Part shown: in pieces, positions 1-10,100 of the stretch
Layout: each line of letters starts with the position of its first letter
Numbering within the stretch: position 1 is the first letter of the stretch
Source of the DNA: CALLVY01 sp937899855
GTDB lineage: Bacteria > Bacteroidota > Bacteroidia > Chitinophagales > Saprospiraceae
Assembly (NCBI GenBank): GCA_039820405.1
Contig: JBCBQC010000001.1
Location: 124,001 to 188,000, forward strand
Direction: 5' to 3'
DNA: 64,000 nucleotides
Position numbers and translations under genes: made by a program
The notes under the pieces: model-generated
Databases searched by the model: none
The model's input: only the letters and a program-made list of their open reading frames with translations
What the model was told of the DNA's origin: nothing

Positions 1-1
1 C

Positions 2-73
2 TTTTTGGAGCACCGCGACATTCGCATCATCCAGCAGGAGGTATTGTCCTCCAACGAATACGCCAATTTCTAA
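2..73 (+). CDS. C-terminal end of a secreted or lipoprotein-type protein (partial)
   Basis: Only the last 23 codons are inside the window, in frame 2, ending at TAA 71-73. The C-terminus reads ...LSSNEYANF, which resembles the end of the next gene (...ATSNEYFYY). The two may therefore be paralogs or share a C-terminal module. The gene starts upstream of the window and lies 11 bp before the next start, so it is probably the preceding gene of the same operon. Its function cannot be judged from this fragment. Confidence 0.6.
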   Translation, partial: FLEHRDIRIIQQEVLSSNEYANF

Positions 74-84
74 AACCCACTGTG

Positions 85-588
85 ATGAGTACTTTTTACC
101 CCTGGCGCTTCCTTGCCCCCCTCTTGTTGATCGGCCTCTCGCTCACGGTCTTTTCCTGCCGGGAAAAATCCTACGTCTACGAGGTCAACGAAGTCACCGT
201 CAGCCCCAATAATGCGGAAAAGGACAAGGACAAAACGACCAATCAGTTTGTCTCCATCCTCTACTCCAACCTGTACCAGCAGGCGCTCAGTCCCGATCAG
301 CAGGTCGACCTCTCCGACCTGATCGCCTCGATCGGCGACAAGCAGCTCGCCTACGAAACCATCATCGCCAAGTTCCTGACCGATCCCGACATCGTACTGC
401 CCAGCCCCGCCGAAATGCGGGCCGACCCCACCCAGTTTGTGATCGACACCTATCGCCGCTTCCTAGTCCGTACCCCCACCCAAGCCGAACTGGCCTTTTT
501 CGTCAACTACATCGAATCGCGTCCCGACGTGACCCCCGAGATGGTCTTCGTGGCCTTCGCCACCAGTAACGAATACTTTTACTACTAA
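85..588 (+). CDS. Small lipoprotein of unknown function
   Basis: This encodes 167 residues starting at ATG 85; a GTG at 82 is also in frame. Residues 8-25 form a hydrophobic signal ending in a lipobox-like TVFSC, so Cys25 is the likely lipidated residue. The rest is a soluble, mostly helical domain. Its second half (roughly residues 110-165) carries a YRRFL...PTQAEL...F pattern and ends in SNEYFYY, similar to the truncated gene just upstream. It is followed after 23 bp by a Tat-exported protein and probably belongs to the same transcription unit, running to about 6918. I do not recognise the family. It could be an accessory subunit for the neighbouring heme-motif and phosphatase-fold proteins, but that rests on position alone. 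Confidence 0.75.
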   Translation: MSTFYPWRFLAPLLLIGLSLTVFSCREKSYVYEVNEVTVSPNNAEKDKDKTTNQFVSILYSNLYQQALSPDQQVDLSDLIASIGDKQLAYETIIAKFLTDPDIVLPSPAEMRADPTQFVIDTYRRFLVRTPTQAELAFFVNYIESRPDVTPEMVFVAFATSNEYFYY

Positions 589-611
589 TCTCAACCACCC
601 AATCGCAGCGC

Positions 612-1961
612 ATGAAAAGGAGATCCTTTCTCAAAAAGGCCGCCCTGACGGCCGTCGGTACCACCGGCGTACCCTACCTCCTGCCCACCGGACGCCTCTT
701 CGCCCGCACCAATGCCCCCCTGGCCGAACACGTCGTGGTGGTCCTCTTTGCCGGAGGGGTCCGTCAGCAGGAAGCCGTATACCAACGCTACCTCGCCGAT
801 AGCCAGGGCCTCGACATCGAGGGCAACGTCCTGTACAACCTGCTCGAAGGCCCCCCCCCAGAGTTCAAGATCGTGTACGGCGTCAATACGCCCGATGGCC
901 AGCCGGGTGGCCAACCCATCGACCCCATCCTTGCCACGCCCCTCAACCGCTTGGGCACCCTCTTTCCCGAAGTGCGCTACACCGGGGGCTACACGGGGCA
1001 CTACACCGGGCTGAGTACGGCCATGTCGGGCTACTACGGGACCACCCAGGGCTTGCAAAGTCGTCCCCTCCACCCCACGATTTTCGAATACCTCCGCCGT
1101 CACGGTGGGGCCAAGGCGACCGACGTATGGTTTGTCGGCAACGGAATCGGCGGCTCCACCCCGCTGCTGAATTATTCGGGCCACCGCGACTACGGCTCGC
1201 GTTACGGGGCCAACTTCTTTGCGCCCACCGTCACCTTTGGCGAGCGGGGCGAAAAATACATCAAGGGCTTTAAGTGCTTTCACCCCGAGGAGGAGCTGAG
1301 CTACATCAACGAGATGCGCGAATTTCTCAACCAGACCTTTATGGCGCAGGGGCGTACCGTACCCGGCCTCGGCAATACGGAGGAGGAAAAGGAGGACATC
1401 AAGGCCTTTATGAAAAGTACCTTCGAAAAATTGGAAAACGACCAGCTGGCTTTCCCTCCGGTAACGGACAGTGGCGACCTGGCCACGGTGGGCTTTGCCG
1501 CCGAGGTGATGCGCTGGTTCAAACCCAAGGTAACGGTGGTCAATATGAGTAGCCCCGATAGCTGCCACGCCAGCTTTACCAATTACCTCGGCGCCCTCCA
1601 CCGCTGCGACCACGCCATCGGCTTTCTCTGGGATTTTATCCAACAACAACCCGAGCTGGCGGGTAAAACCGCGATGCTGGTGATGCCCGAACACGGCCGA
1701 AACTACGAGCCCAACGCCATCCTCGACGAAAACGACTGGGTGTCTTTCGACCACGATTCGGATGAAAATTCACGCCGCATTTTTTCCATGATGGTGGGTC
1801 CCGGCATCGATGGCAACCTACGGATCGGTGGGGAGGACAATCCCGTGGGCGATGCGGCCGACATCGTACCGACCATCGCCGAGCTACTGGGTATCAAGGA
1901 TCGCGTGCTGGGTGCGGGCCTACTGGCACCGACGGCACGCTCATTGTTTGACCGGATTTAA
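612..1961 (+). CDS. Tat-exported DUF1501/alkaline-phosphatase-fold protein
   Basis: 449 residues. The N-terminus MKRRSFLKKAAL contains a twin-arginine motif (R3-R4-S-F-L-K), so folded export by Tat is expected. The C-terminal half has features of the alkaline phosphatase/sulfatase superfamily and DUF1501-like proteins. These are an N-M-S-S-P-D-S-C-H stretch (about residues 315-323), a conserved Y..LG.LH..D pattern, and a VMPEHGRN metal-site-like motif near residue 360, followed by FDHDSDE. The catalytic nucleophile is not obvious, so enzyme activity is uncertain. DUF1501 proteins are commonly encoded beside cytochrome-like lipoproteins, and here a heme-motif lipoprotein follows after 9 bp. 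The assignment to the superfamily is moderately sure; the substrate is unknown. Confidence 0.72.
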   Translation: MKRRSFLKKAALTAVGTTGVPYLLPTGRLFARTNAPLAEHVVVVLFAGGVRQQEAVYQRYLADSQGLDIEGNVLYNLLEGPPPEFKIVYGVNTPDGQPGGQPIDPILATPLNRLGTLFPEVRYTGGYTGHYTGLSTAMSGYYGTTQGLQSRPLHPTIFEYLRRHGGAKATDVWFVGNGIGGSTPLLNYSGHRDYGSRYGANFFAPTVTFGERGEKYIKGFKCFHPEEELSYINEMREFLNQTFMAQGRTVPGLGNTEEEKEDIKAFMKSTFEKLENDQLAFPPVTDSGDLATVGFAAEVMRWFKPKVTVVNMSSPDSCHASFTNYLGALHRCDHAIGFLWDFIQQQPELAGKTAMLVMPEHGRNYEPNAILDENDWVSFDHDSDENSRRIFSMMVGPGIDGNLRIGGEDNPVGDAADIVPTIAELLGIKDRVLGAGLLAPTARSLFDRI

Positions 1962-1970
1962 ATCGCCAGG

Positions 1971-2927
1971 ATGAAAAAGATGATTACCGCACTTCCGTTT
2001 TTACTGTTGCTCCTGGCCCTGGCGGCTTGCAAGGAGGACGATCCCCCCAATCCATTTGACGAACGGGTGGAGGTTCCGGGCGGACCGGATACGCTCAATC
2101 TCGAATTGGAACCGACGAGTATTGAGGGGCTGCACGCGCGCATCTTCCGGCCGACTTGTGCCAATTCGGGGTGTCACGACGGTACTTTCGAACCCAACTT
2201 TCGGACCATTGAGAGCACCTACAATACCTTACTTTTCCAACCCATTATCAAAAACGATTTGCAGGGCAGCTACGAGTACCGCGTCCTACCCGGCCAGGTC
2301 GATGCCTCGCAGTTGGTGGCCCGGCTGACCTTCGACATCGACGGCAATTCGGGGGTGATGCCTCTGGTGGTCGAGCCCGATTCGGATTGGGAGCAGACCA
2401 AGGCACAGCACATCGAGCACATCAAGACTTGGATTCGGGAGGGGGCCAAGGATGTCGCGGGGAATCCGGGGGTATTGAACGACAACGGTCGGCCCGGGAT
2501 GCGGGGGGTGGCGGCCCGGGGCAACGACTGGCTGCCGCGTTCGCGCAACGGGCGGGGCGCCATCGAGGTATCCCGCGCCCTACCTTCGGTCGAGCTGTAT
2601 TTTGCCCTCAGCGATGATCAGATCAGTCCGGCGGAGCTGGGGCACCGGAAGGTTCGCTTCGCGAGCGACATCGACGGGTTTGCCGATCAGCCGGAGCTTC
2701 CCCTGGAGGTCCTGAGCGCTGCCGAATTTCAGGAAGGTTTTGAGGGGGAAACGGTTCCCTACTACCACAAGGTTACCATCGATCCCATGGACTACGCCAG
2801 CGAGGTGGGCCAAACGGTTTACTTCCGCGTCTACGTTCGGGATGATGCCAACCCCATCACCGAAATCCCCGCCGACGGGGGAGCCCCTTACATCAAGCAC
2901 TATTTCTCCTTTACCCTTACCCAATAA
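1971..2927 (+). CDS. Lipoprotein with c-type heme motif (CxxxxCH)
   Basis: 318 residues. The signal peptide ends in LAAC with Cys20 as lipidation site. Residues 63-69 read CANSGCH, a CxxxxCH heme-attachment variant seen in cytochrome-like domains of Bacteroidota and Planctomycetes. It is followed by a possible axial-ligand region (SGVMPLVV, near residue 125). A C-terminal beta-rich domain (about 195-318) has no recognised identity. It starts 9 bp after the Tat protein, and its TAA directly abuts the next ATG (TAAATG), so tight co-transcription is likely. Role by inference: periplasmic or surface electron transfer. One heme is predicted, and covalent attachment would need a cytochrome c maturation system not seen here. 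Confidence 0.72.
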   Translation: MKKMITALPFLLLLLALAACKEDDPPNPFDERVEVPGGPDTLNLELEPTSIEGLHARIFRPTCANSGCHDGTFEPNFRTIESTYNTLLFQPIIKNDLQGSYEYRVLPGQVDASQLVARLTFDIDGNSGVMPLVVEPDSDWEQTKAQHIEHIKTWIREGAKDVAGNPGVLNDNGRPGMRGVAARGNDWLPRSRNGRGAIEVSRALPSVELYFALSDDQISPAELGHRKVRFASDIDGFADQPELPLEVLSAAEFQEGFEGETVPYYHKVTIDPMDYASEVGQTVYFRVYVRDDANPITEIPADGGAPYIKHYFSFTLTQ

Positions 2928-3389
2928 ATGGCCATGGCGACCCAACTTTCCATCCCGCTCCTGATGCTGACCGTCCTCACCGGATTGGCCTGTGAAAAGG
3001 TAGTCGACGAGCCCGTTTTTGACCTCCAGCCCTCCATCGAACTGCTCGAAGTCAGTTCGGATACCATCATCGAGTTCCAGCAGAGCATCGACCTGCTGAT
3101 CCGCTACGAAGATGGCGACGGAGACATTGGCCATCCCGATGCCGACCAAAACTCCCTCTTTGTCAAAGATGCCCGACTCGAACGCGAAGATGCTTATTAC
3201 GTAGCACCCATCGCCCCGGTCGGCTCGGAGGTTTCGATTACGGGAACCCTCCGCCTCCAGCTCGACAACACCTTCTTGCTCGGCAATGCCGACGTCGAAA
3301 CCACCGTCTTTAGCCTCTACCTGGTCGACCAAGCGGGCAACCAAAGCAATACCATCGAAACACCACCCATCACCATCTTAAGGCAATAA
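2928..3389 (+). CDS. Small lipoprotein with acidic loop
   Basis: 153 residues, starting on the base after the preceding stop codon. A hydrophobic N-terminus ends in TGLAC with Cys22 as probable lipidation site. Residues about 60-72 carry a dense acidic run (YEDGDGDIGHPDAD) typical of a calcium-binding turn in beta-sandwich domains. The C-terminus (YLVDQAGNQSN) looks like the last strands of an Ig-like fold. It lies between the heme-motif lipoprotein and a CHU_C protein, suggesting a secreted-protein operon. The function is unknown. Confidence 0.7.
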   Translation: MAMATQLSIPLLMLTVLTGLACEKVVDEPVFDLQPSIELLEVSSDTIIEFQQSIDLLIRYEDGDGDIGHPDADQNSLFVKDARLEREDAYYVAPIAPVGSEVSITGTLRLQLDNTFLLGNADVETTVFSLYLVDQAGNQSNTIETPPITILRQ

Positions 3390-3396
3390 TTCCAAC

Positions 3397-6300
3397 ATGA
3401 AATTACGATCCCCTTTCGTCCTGTTGATCGGTCTACTGGTCGGGAGCCTCCGCCCCGGGCTGGCCCAACCCATCTACAACATGAGCAACCTGACCGTCGA
3501 CGATTGCAAGGGCATCCTACTCGATAGCGAAAACGGAAGCCCCACGGGCTCCTACGACCACAATGAGAATTATACCTTTTCCATCTGCATTCCCAACGTC
3601 CCCGAAATCACCCTAGTCTTTGAGGAATTTTGTACCGAAGAACCCTTTATGGGAATGATCTTCGACTATATGCGTTTTTACGATGGCCCCGATACCTTGT
3701 CCCCCCAAATCGGGGGTATCTTTTCGGGCACCATGGAGCCGCCCCCCATCACCGCCACCTCCGGCTGCCTGACCGTCAACTTCATCAGCGACGCCAACGT
3801 CACCTGTACCGGCTGGCGGGCCGAATGGGAAATCGAAGTACCCCCACCCGTACCCCCCAACCTACTCCCCATCAGCGCCCTCGACTGCGAAGACAACAGC
3901 CTCCGCGTCGTCTTCGACCGGGACATCCCCTGCAACCTCATCAACACCGCCGCCTTTGCCATCACCGGGCCCCTGGATGTTGGAATCGTCAGTGCCACCC
4001 CCGTCAACTGCTCCGGGGGCAGCACCCGCACCGTCGATTTGGTCGTCGCCCCTCCCTTTAGTGTCAGCGGAGATTATACCGTTACCTTTACGATGGAGGA
4101 GCTCGACATTTGCCAAGAGCTGCACATCCTCCGGGCTACCCAAAACTTCCGGGTGGTCAACTGTCCCCTCTTTGTCGATATCCGCCTCGACGAAGGGCCC
4201 ATCTGTGCGGGAAGCTGTACCATTCTCACCGCCCGAGCCAGTGGGGGCGCCGAAAGTGGTTACCGCTACGCTTGGAGTCCCGCCGCTCCCGCCGCCCGCC
4301 GAATCGAAGTATGCCCCACCCAAAGTACGACCTACAGCGTCACCGTCACCGACGAAGTGGGTGGTACCGCCGAGGCCTCCATCAGCATCGATCCTTTCCC
4401 ACGTCCCCTCATCGATGGGGGCGATCGCTCGTTGTGTCAGTCCGATTCCGCCTTTGCCCTCCACGCCAGTATCCCGGGCGGAGGCTGGACGGGAGCCGGG
4501 ATTGCCGACGGCGAAACGGGTTGGTACGATCCAGGCTTGGTGACGAGCCCCGTAGACAGCGTCCGCTACATCGATCCCAACGGTTGCGAAGCCCTCGCCC
4601 TCTTCACCGTCAACCCCCTCGACGAGGGGACCGACGATGCCGCTTGCCCCGGCAGTGCCCCCTTCACCGTATCCGGGGGCAGTCCCGATGGGGGCACTTG
4701 GAGTGGGCCCAACATCAGCCCCGACGGGCTGTTTAGCCCTCCCGCTAGTCCGGGCTCCTTCGTGGTCACCTACACCCACCCCAATGGCTGTGCGGGATCA
4801 AAGACCATCAACGTGGGCGACATCGTACTGCCCCCGATCGATACCCTCTGCCAATCCGATTCGAGTTTTGCGCTGGCCATCGAACCCTTTGGAGGGCTGT
4901 GGACCGGACCGGGAATCGTAGACGCCGACTTGGGCCGCTTCGACCCGGCTGAGGCCCAAGCGGGCGACAATGTACTGCACTACGCGATCAATGGTTGTGA
5001 GGACTCGCTCACGATTTTTATCAAAGCCATCGACGCCGAGTGGGACCTCTCGGCCTGTCCCGAAGAGGCTCCCTTCGTGCTCCCCGGCAATTGGGGACCA
5101 CCGGGTGGGCAGTGGCTAGGGGCGGGTTTGGTCGACAGCACCGCCGGCCTTTACGATCCCGCCATCCTCGGTGACGGCGCCAACGATACCCTCACCTACA
5201 CCTTCGATGGCTGTGCCGACCAACGGATCGTTTACATCCGCTATACCGAAGTCGATGTGGACCGAACGCTGCGTTTTTGTACCGCCGACGAAGACTTTGC
5301 GCTGAATCGCCAGACGGTGGGGGCGGTGCCCGACAATGGAGACTGGCGTGGACCGGGTGCCTTGGAGGTAGAGGGCGAATGGTATTTCCGACCGGCCCTG
5401 GCGGGCCCGGGCTTACACCGTTTGGTGTACGACGCCAATACCTGTTTGGACAGTTTTACGGTGGAAGTTTTTCCCTCGCCGCAGATCAGTCCGGCTACCT
5501 TTTGCGAGCGCGAAGCTCCTCAGGCGCTGACGGCAGATTTGCCGGGTGGCATTTGGTCGGGAGCGGGGATTCTGGACGAAGAACGGGGCATCTTTGGTCC
5601 CGGAGTAGCGGGGGCAGGTACGCATTCGATCTTTTACGAAAGCCCGGACGGTTGTAATGCCCGGGAGGAGATCGAGGTCGAGGCCTTTGCGGTGGCACAG
5701 TTGGTGGGCCTGGCCAACAGCTATTGCTTCCGCGATACGGTTATCGTTTTACAAACCACGCCTCCGGGAGGTACCCTGACCATCGACGGGCAGGTGGCTA
5801 CCCAATTCAATCCCCAACAAATTGGCCGGGGCGAACACCTGGTCCGTTATTCGGTAGGAACGGGCGAATGCCGCAGCGAGGTGGAGCAAACGGTCAACAT
5901 CGGCCTACCCCTCGCGATCGACTTGCCCTTTGCGAGCGATAGCATTTGCTTTGGATTGAACGTGACGCTCAACGCTAGTGGCAGTGGTGGCGAATCGCAA
6001 AATGGCTACATCTATTTCTGGGATCAGGGATTGGGCTTTGGAAGTACCCATCGGGTCGAACCGACGCGGACGACGGTGTACACCGTGACGATGGAGGATG
6101 GTTGTTCGGAACCCGCCCGGGCCAGTGTGGAGGTCTTTGTGCATCCCGAAATCGTCGTGGCCTACACGACGGGCCCCAAGGTTTGTCACAACGATTCCAC
6201 CACGGCCACCATTACCTCACCGAGTGGCGACGCCTACGCTTTTCTGTGGGACAGCGACCCTCCCTTGCTGGGCAACCGGATCATCGACCGTCCCTTTACC

Positions 6301-6918
6301 TACAACGTCACGGTCAGCAATCAGCTGACGGGCTGCGAAGTCCAGGAGGCGATTGAGTTGCCAGGGTTCCCTCCCCTAACCGCCAACTTTGGCATTTCTC
6401 CCAATGGCCGTTGCATCAGCACGTTGGAATCCGAGGTGGACTTGTTGGATTTTAGTGTGGGCGGCACGCAGGGGTGGTGGAACTTTGGCGACAGCAGCTT
6501 TCAGGAACGTTACGTATTGGGGGAAAACCCGCAGCACGATTACGAGGGGATGGACCCCGGGGAATACACCGTACGCTTACAAATTAGCAATGAAGGGGGC
6601 TGTACCTCCGAGCACGAAGAAAGCCTCTGTATCGAGGCGGATCACCGCTTGTTTGCCCCCAACGCCATTACGCCCAATTACGATGGCGTCAACGATTTTT
6701 TCCAATTTAAGGGCGAAGGCATTAGCGACATCCAGTGGCAGGTACTCAACCGCTACGGGCAATTGTTGTACCGGGGGGAAGGCATGGAAGACCGCTGGAA
6801 TGGCGAGCTCGATGGACTCCGCGTGCTGCCCGGCGTGTACAACTTGGTGGCCCGCTACCGCACCCGCTACGACGATCGCGAACGGGTATTCAACGGTTTT
6901 ATCACGGTGGTTTACTGA
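3397..6918 (+). CDS. Giant T9SS type B (CHU_C) secreted protein with CUB and GxW repeats
   Basis: 1173 residues with a cleavable signal peptide (about 1-23). Residues about 30-150 resemble a CUB domain, with paired cysteines, YDG and a C-terminal CxGWRAEW. Between about 360 and 735 there are six copies of a module marked by G-G-x-W-x-G-x-G-I followed some ten residues later by F/Y-D-P, each closed by a GC-type cysteine. A PKD-like WWNFGDSS segment lies near 1021. Residues about 1086-1173 form a gliding-motility-associated CHU_C domain (APNAITPNYDGVNDFF, RYGQLLY, W.G, LPGVYNLVARY), the type B sorting signal of type IX secretion. The protein should be exported across the outer membrane and attached to the cell surface. 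It is the last gene of the plus-strand run that begins before the window. Confidence 0.88.
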   Translation: MKLRSPFVLLIGLLVGSLRPGLAQPIYNMSNLTVDDCKGILLDSENGSPTGSYDHNENYTFSICIPNVPEITLVFEEFCTEEPFMGMIFDYMRFYDGPDTLSPQIGGIFSGTMEPPPITATSGCLTVNFISDANVTCTGWRAEWEIEVPPPVPPNLLPISALDCEDNSLRVVFDRDIPCNLINTAAFAITGPLDVGIVSATPVNCSGGSTRTVDLVVAPPFSVSGDYTVTFTMEELDICQELHILRATQNFRVVNCPLFVDIRLDEGPICAGSCTILTARASGGAESGYRYAWSPAAPAARRIEVCPTQSTTYSVTVTDEVGGTAEASISIDPFPRPLIDGGDRSLCQSDSAFALHASIPGGGWTGAGIADGETGWYDPGLVTSPVDSVRYIDPNGCEALALFTVNPLDEGTDDAACPGSAPFTVSGGSPDGGTWSGPNISPDGLFSPPASPGSFVVTYTHPNGCAGSKTINVGDIVLPPIDTLCQSDSSFALAIEPFGGLWTGPGIVDADLGRFDPAEAQAGDNVLHYAINGCEDSLTIFIKAIDAEWDLSACPEEAPFVLPGNWGPPGGQWLGAGLVDSTAGLYDPAILGDGANDTLTYTFDGCADQRIVYIRYTEVDVDRTLRFCTADEDFALNRQTVGAVPDNGDWRGPGALEVEGEWYFRPALAGPGLHRLVYDANTCLDSFTVEVFPSPQISPATFCEREAPQALTADLPGGIWSGAGILDEERGIFGPGVAGAGTHSIFYESPDGCNAREEIEVEAFAVAQLVGLANSYCFRDTVIVLQTTPPGGTLTIDGQVATQFNPQQIGRGEHLVRYSVGTGECRSEVEQTVNIGLPLAIDLPFASDSICFGLNVTLNASGSGGESQNGYIYFWDQGLGFGSTHRVEPTRTTVYTVTMEDGCSEPARASVEVFVHPEIVVAYTTGPKVCHNDSTTATITSPSGDAYAFLWDSDPPLLGNRIIDRPFTYNVTVSNQLTGCEVQEAIELPGFPPLTANFGISPNGRCISTLESEVDLLDFSVGGTQGWWNFGDSSFQERYVLGENPQHDYEGMDPGEYTVRLQISNEGGCTSEHEESLCIEADHRLFAPNAITPNYDGVNDFFQFKGEGISDIQWQVLNRYGQLLYRGEGMEDRWNGELDGLRVLPGVYNLVARYRTRYDDRERVFNGFITVVY

Positions 6919-7109
6919 GCCATGCTTCCGTAGGAGCTGGCGAAAAAAAACGGGGATATCTTTACTATTCTATCGACATTCTTTATATTTACAAAAAGCA
7001 GATGATTAGAAACCATTTGTTTTTTGGTATTGCGACCGCATTCTTACCTATCGAATAATTTCATTTTCCGCTCTCCTGAGTCCCATTTAACCGTCTTTAA
7101 AGCTACCTG

Positions 7110-7139
7110 TTGCCAGCTTTGAGCCTGGCCGTATATTCT
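7110..7139 (+). promoter_or_regulatory. Candidate Bacteroidota promoter before the FG-GAP gene
   Basis: TTG at 7110-7112 is followed by exactly 19 bp and TATATTCT at 7132-7139, against the phylum consensus TTTG-N19-TAnnTTTG. It ends 26 bp before the ATG at 7166. The -7 box has two mismatches, so support is modest. The surrounding 6919-7165 gap holds no gene. Confidence 0.35.
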
Positions 7140-7165
7140 GTTAAACCACTGAACAAAACAAAAAC

Positions 7166-10100
7166 ATGAACCTGACATTTACCACTAAGAATGGCCATCC
7201 CTCCTGGCTGTGGGTTTGGGCCATATTGCTGTGCCCCCTCGCGGGATACGCGCAAGGCTTTACGGACGTATCGGCGACGGCGGGGATCAATGTACAACAC
7301 GACGGCAGTACTACGGATGTCGTCGAATTTAGTAGTGGAGCCGCTTGGTTGGATTACAACCGCGACGGCCACCTCGACCTCTACGTGACGATGCGCACCC
7401 AGGGCAATTTGCTCTACCGAAATAATGGCAACGGCACCTTTACCGACGTAGCGGCCCAATTGGGCGCCGCCGATGCCAGTGGTGATGGGGGTGGGGTATC
7501 CATCGCAGACTTCAACAACGACGGCTGGCCCGATATTTACTTGGCCAATGCCGAAGAGGACGTACTCCTCCGCAACGATGGGGGTACGTCCTTTACCGAC
7601 ATCACCAGCGGCAGTGGCCTGGAAGTCTCCCTGGCCTCGCGCACCATGACCGGAAGCTGGGGCGATTACGACGACGATGGCTACGTCGACCTCTACCTGT
7701 CCCAACACATTCCCACGGGCGGCAACGGCGCCGCCAACGCCACCCAGCGGGACTTCCTGTTCCACAACAATCGCAACGAAACCTTCACCGATGTGTCCAG
7801 CCTCCTCGATACCCTGCACCTGCAGGGCTACGGCGCCATTGGCGGCTGGACGGATTTTGACCTCGATGGCGACCTCGACATCCTCCTGGTCAACGACTGC
7901 GATCCCAGCAGCAGCGATCCCAACGAGCGAATTGGCACCAAACTGTTTCGCAACGATGGCGGCGGCATCCCCAGCGACTGGGCATTCGAAGAAGTGGCGC
8001 TCTTCTCCGGGATCAACGACTGTCGGGCCGGACGGGGCCTGGCCATCGGCGACCACAACCGCGACGGCTGGCCCGACTATTTTTACACCAACACCGGAGA
8101 CTGTGTCCTCTACGAAAACAATGGCAACTCCAGCCTGACGGACGTCTCCAGCACGAGTGGGATCAATGGACAGACGTCTACCCACAGTTCTTGGGGCACC
8201 AGCTTTTGGGACTACGACAACGACGGTTGGCAGGACCTCAACGTGGCGATGGGGGCAGAAGGTGGCCTCGGTGCCGGACTGGCCCTAGCCAATCAAGTAT
8301 ACCACAACAATGGCGATGGCACCTTTACCGAGGTAGCTACTAGCCTGGGCCTGGCGGACTCGCGCAAAACGCGAAACATCGTATACGGGGATTACGACAA
8401 CGATGGGGACCTCGATGCCTTTGTCGTCAACTACGGAGAGGGCTGCTCCCTCATGCGCAACGAGTTGGACAATGACAATCACTACCTCAAGGTTGACCTG
8501 GTCGGCAATACGAGCAACCGCGATGGCATCGGAGCGCAACTTACCGTGCTGACACCCGACGGCGTCAGTCGCTTTTTTGAAACGCGGAGTGGTTCGAACC
8601 TCGGCGGTGGTGATGCCACCACGGCGCACTTTGGCTTGGGCACCCAATCGACGGTACAACGGCTGACCATCCGCTGGCCTTCGGGTACGGAACAAGTGCT
8701 CGAAAACTTTCCGGCGAACGATCACCTCACCATCACCGAAAACAACGTCAACAGTTTTACCGACGTCTCCTTTATCAGCGGGGTCGACCTGATCCACGAC
8801 GGGGTGAGTTTTCCCGATATGACGGTGGGCAGTGGGGCGGCCTGGTTCGACTACAACCGCGACGGCCTGCTCGACCTCTACGTGACGATGCGGACGGCGG
8901 CTAACCTACTGTACGAAAACAATGGGGACGGCACCTTTACGGAAAAGGCCCAGGCCCTCGGAGCGGAGGATGCGGGGGGCAACGGCGCGGGAGTGGCAAT
9001 TGCGGATTTTAACAACGATGGCTGGCCCGACATTTTTATCGCCAATGGCGAACGCGACGTCTTGTTGAAGAACTTAAACGGAACGGCTTTCGAAGACATC
9101 AGTAGCAGTTCGGGCATTTGGGCCTCGGGCAATTCGCGGGGCACCTCCGCCAGTTGGGGCGATTACGACAACGACGGCTACTTGGATCTCTACGTCTCCC
9201 ACCACGTTCCCCTCGACCTCAATGACCCCACCGCCACCAATCAGGATTTCCTGTTTTACAACAACGGCGACGAAACCTTTACCGACGTCTCGCACTTACT
9301 GACGATCGACCCCCACCTGCTGGGTTACGGCTTTATCGGAGGCTGGACGGATTACGACAACGATGGCGACCTCGATATCCTCTTGGTCAACGATTGTTTC
9401 TTTACCCCACCGGGCAATACGCCCTTGGTCACCGCCACCAAGTTGTTTCAAAATGATGGCGGCAGTGATCCCTTGAATTGGGACTTTAGCGAAGTGTCTC
9501 CCCAGATGGGCATCAACGATTGCCGCAACGGGATGGGCCTGGCCGTGGGGGATTTTAACCGCGATGGTTTTATGGATTACAGCTACACCAATATCGGACC
9601 CATCGTCCTGTTTGAAAACATGGACGGCCTGGGCTTTGACAACGTGACCAATTCGGCGGGGATTGGTGGCCAAGCCACTGAGTACTGGTCGTGGGGAACG
9701 AGTTTTTGGGATTACGACAACGACGGCTGGCAAGACCTCATCGTGTCCATGGGCCCCATGTCGGTACTGCCCAATGCCATCCCGCATCCCAACCTGCTCT
9801 TCCGCAACAACGGCGATGGCACGTTTAACGAAGTGGGCGAAGACATGAACTTGAACGACCCCCGTCGCACCCGTACGATGGTACACGGCGATTACGACAA
9901 CGATGGCGATCAGGACATGTACGTTGTGAATTATGGCCAGCAGACCGCCTTGATGCGCAACGACTACGAGACGGGTAACCACTACCTCAAAATTGCCTTG
10001 GTAGGTACGCAGAGCAACCGCGATGGCATTGGGGCCAAGTTAAAAATCATCGACAGCAACGGCGCGACCCAGTATTTCGAAACGCGGAGCGGCTCCAATC

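Noticed and set aside
591..1754. 387-codon antisense open frame
   Set aside because: It lies fully opposite the Tat-exported protein and shows no domain, signal or operon logic; a GC-rich shadow.
3862..4779. 305-codon antisense open frame, Gly/Val-rich
   Set aside because: Opposite the CHU_C protein; composition reflects the GxW repeats on the other strand.
8591..8602. GGTTCGAAC resembling a tRNA T-loop
   Set aside because: It lies inside the FG-GAP gene without an acceptor or anticodon stem; no tRNA was found in the window.
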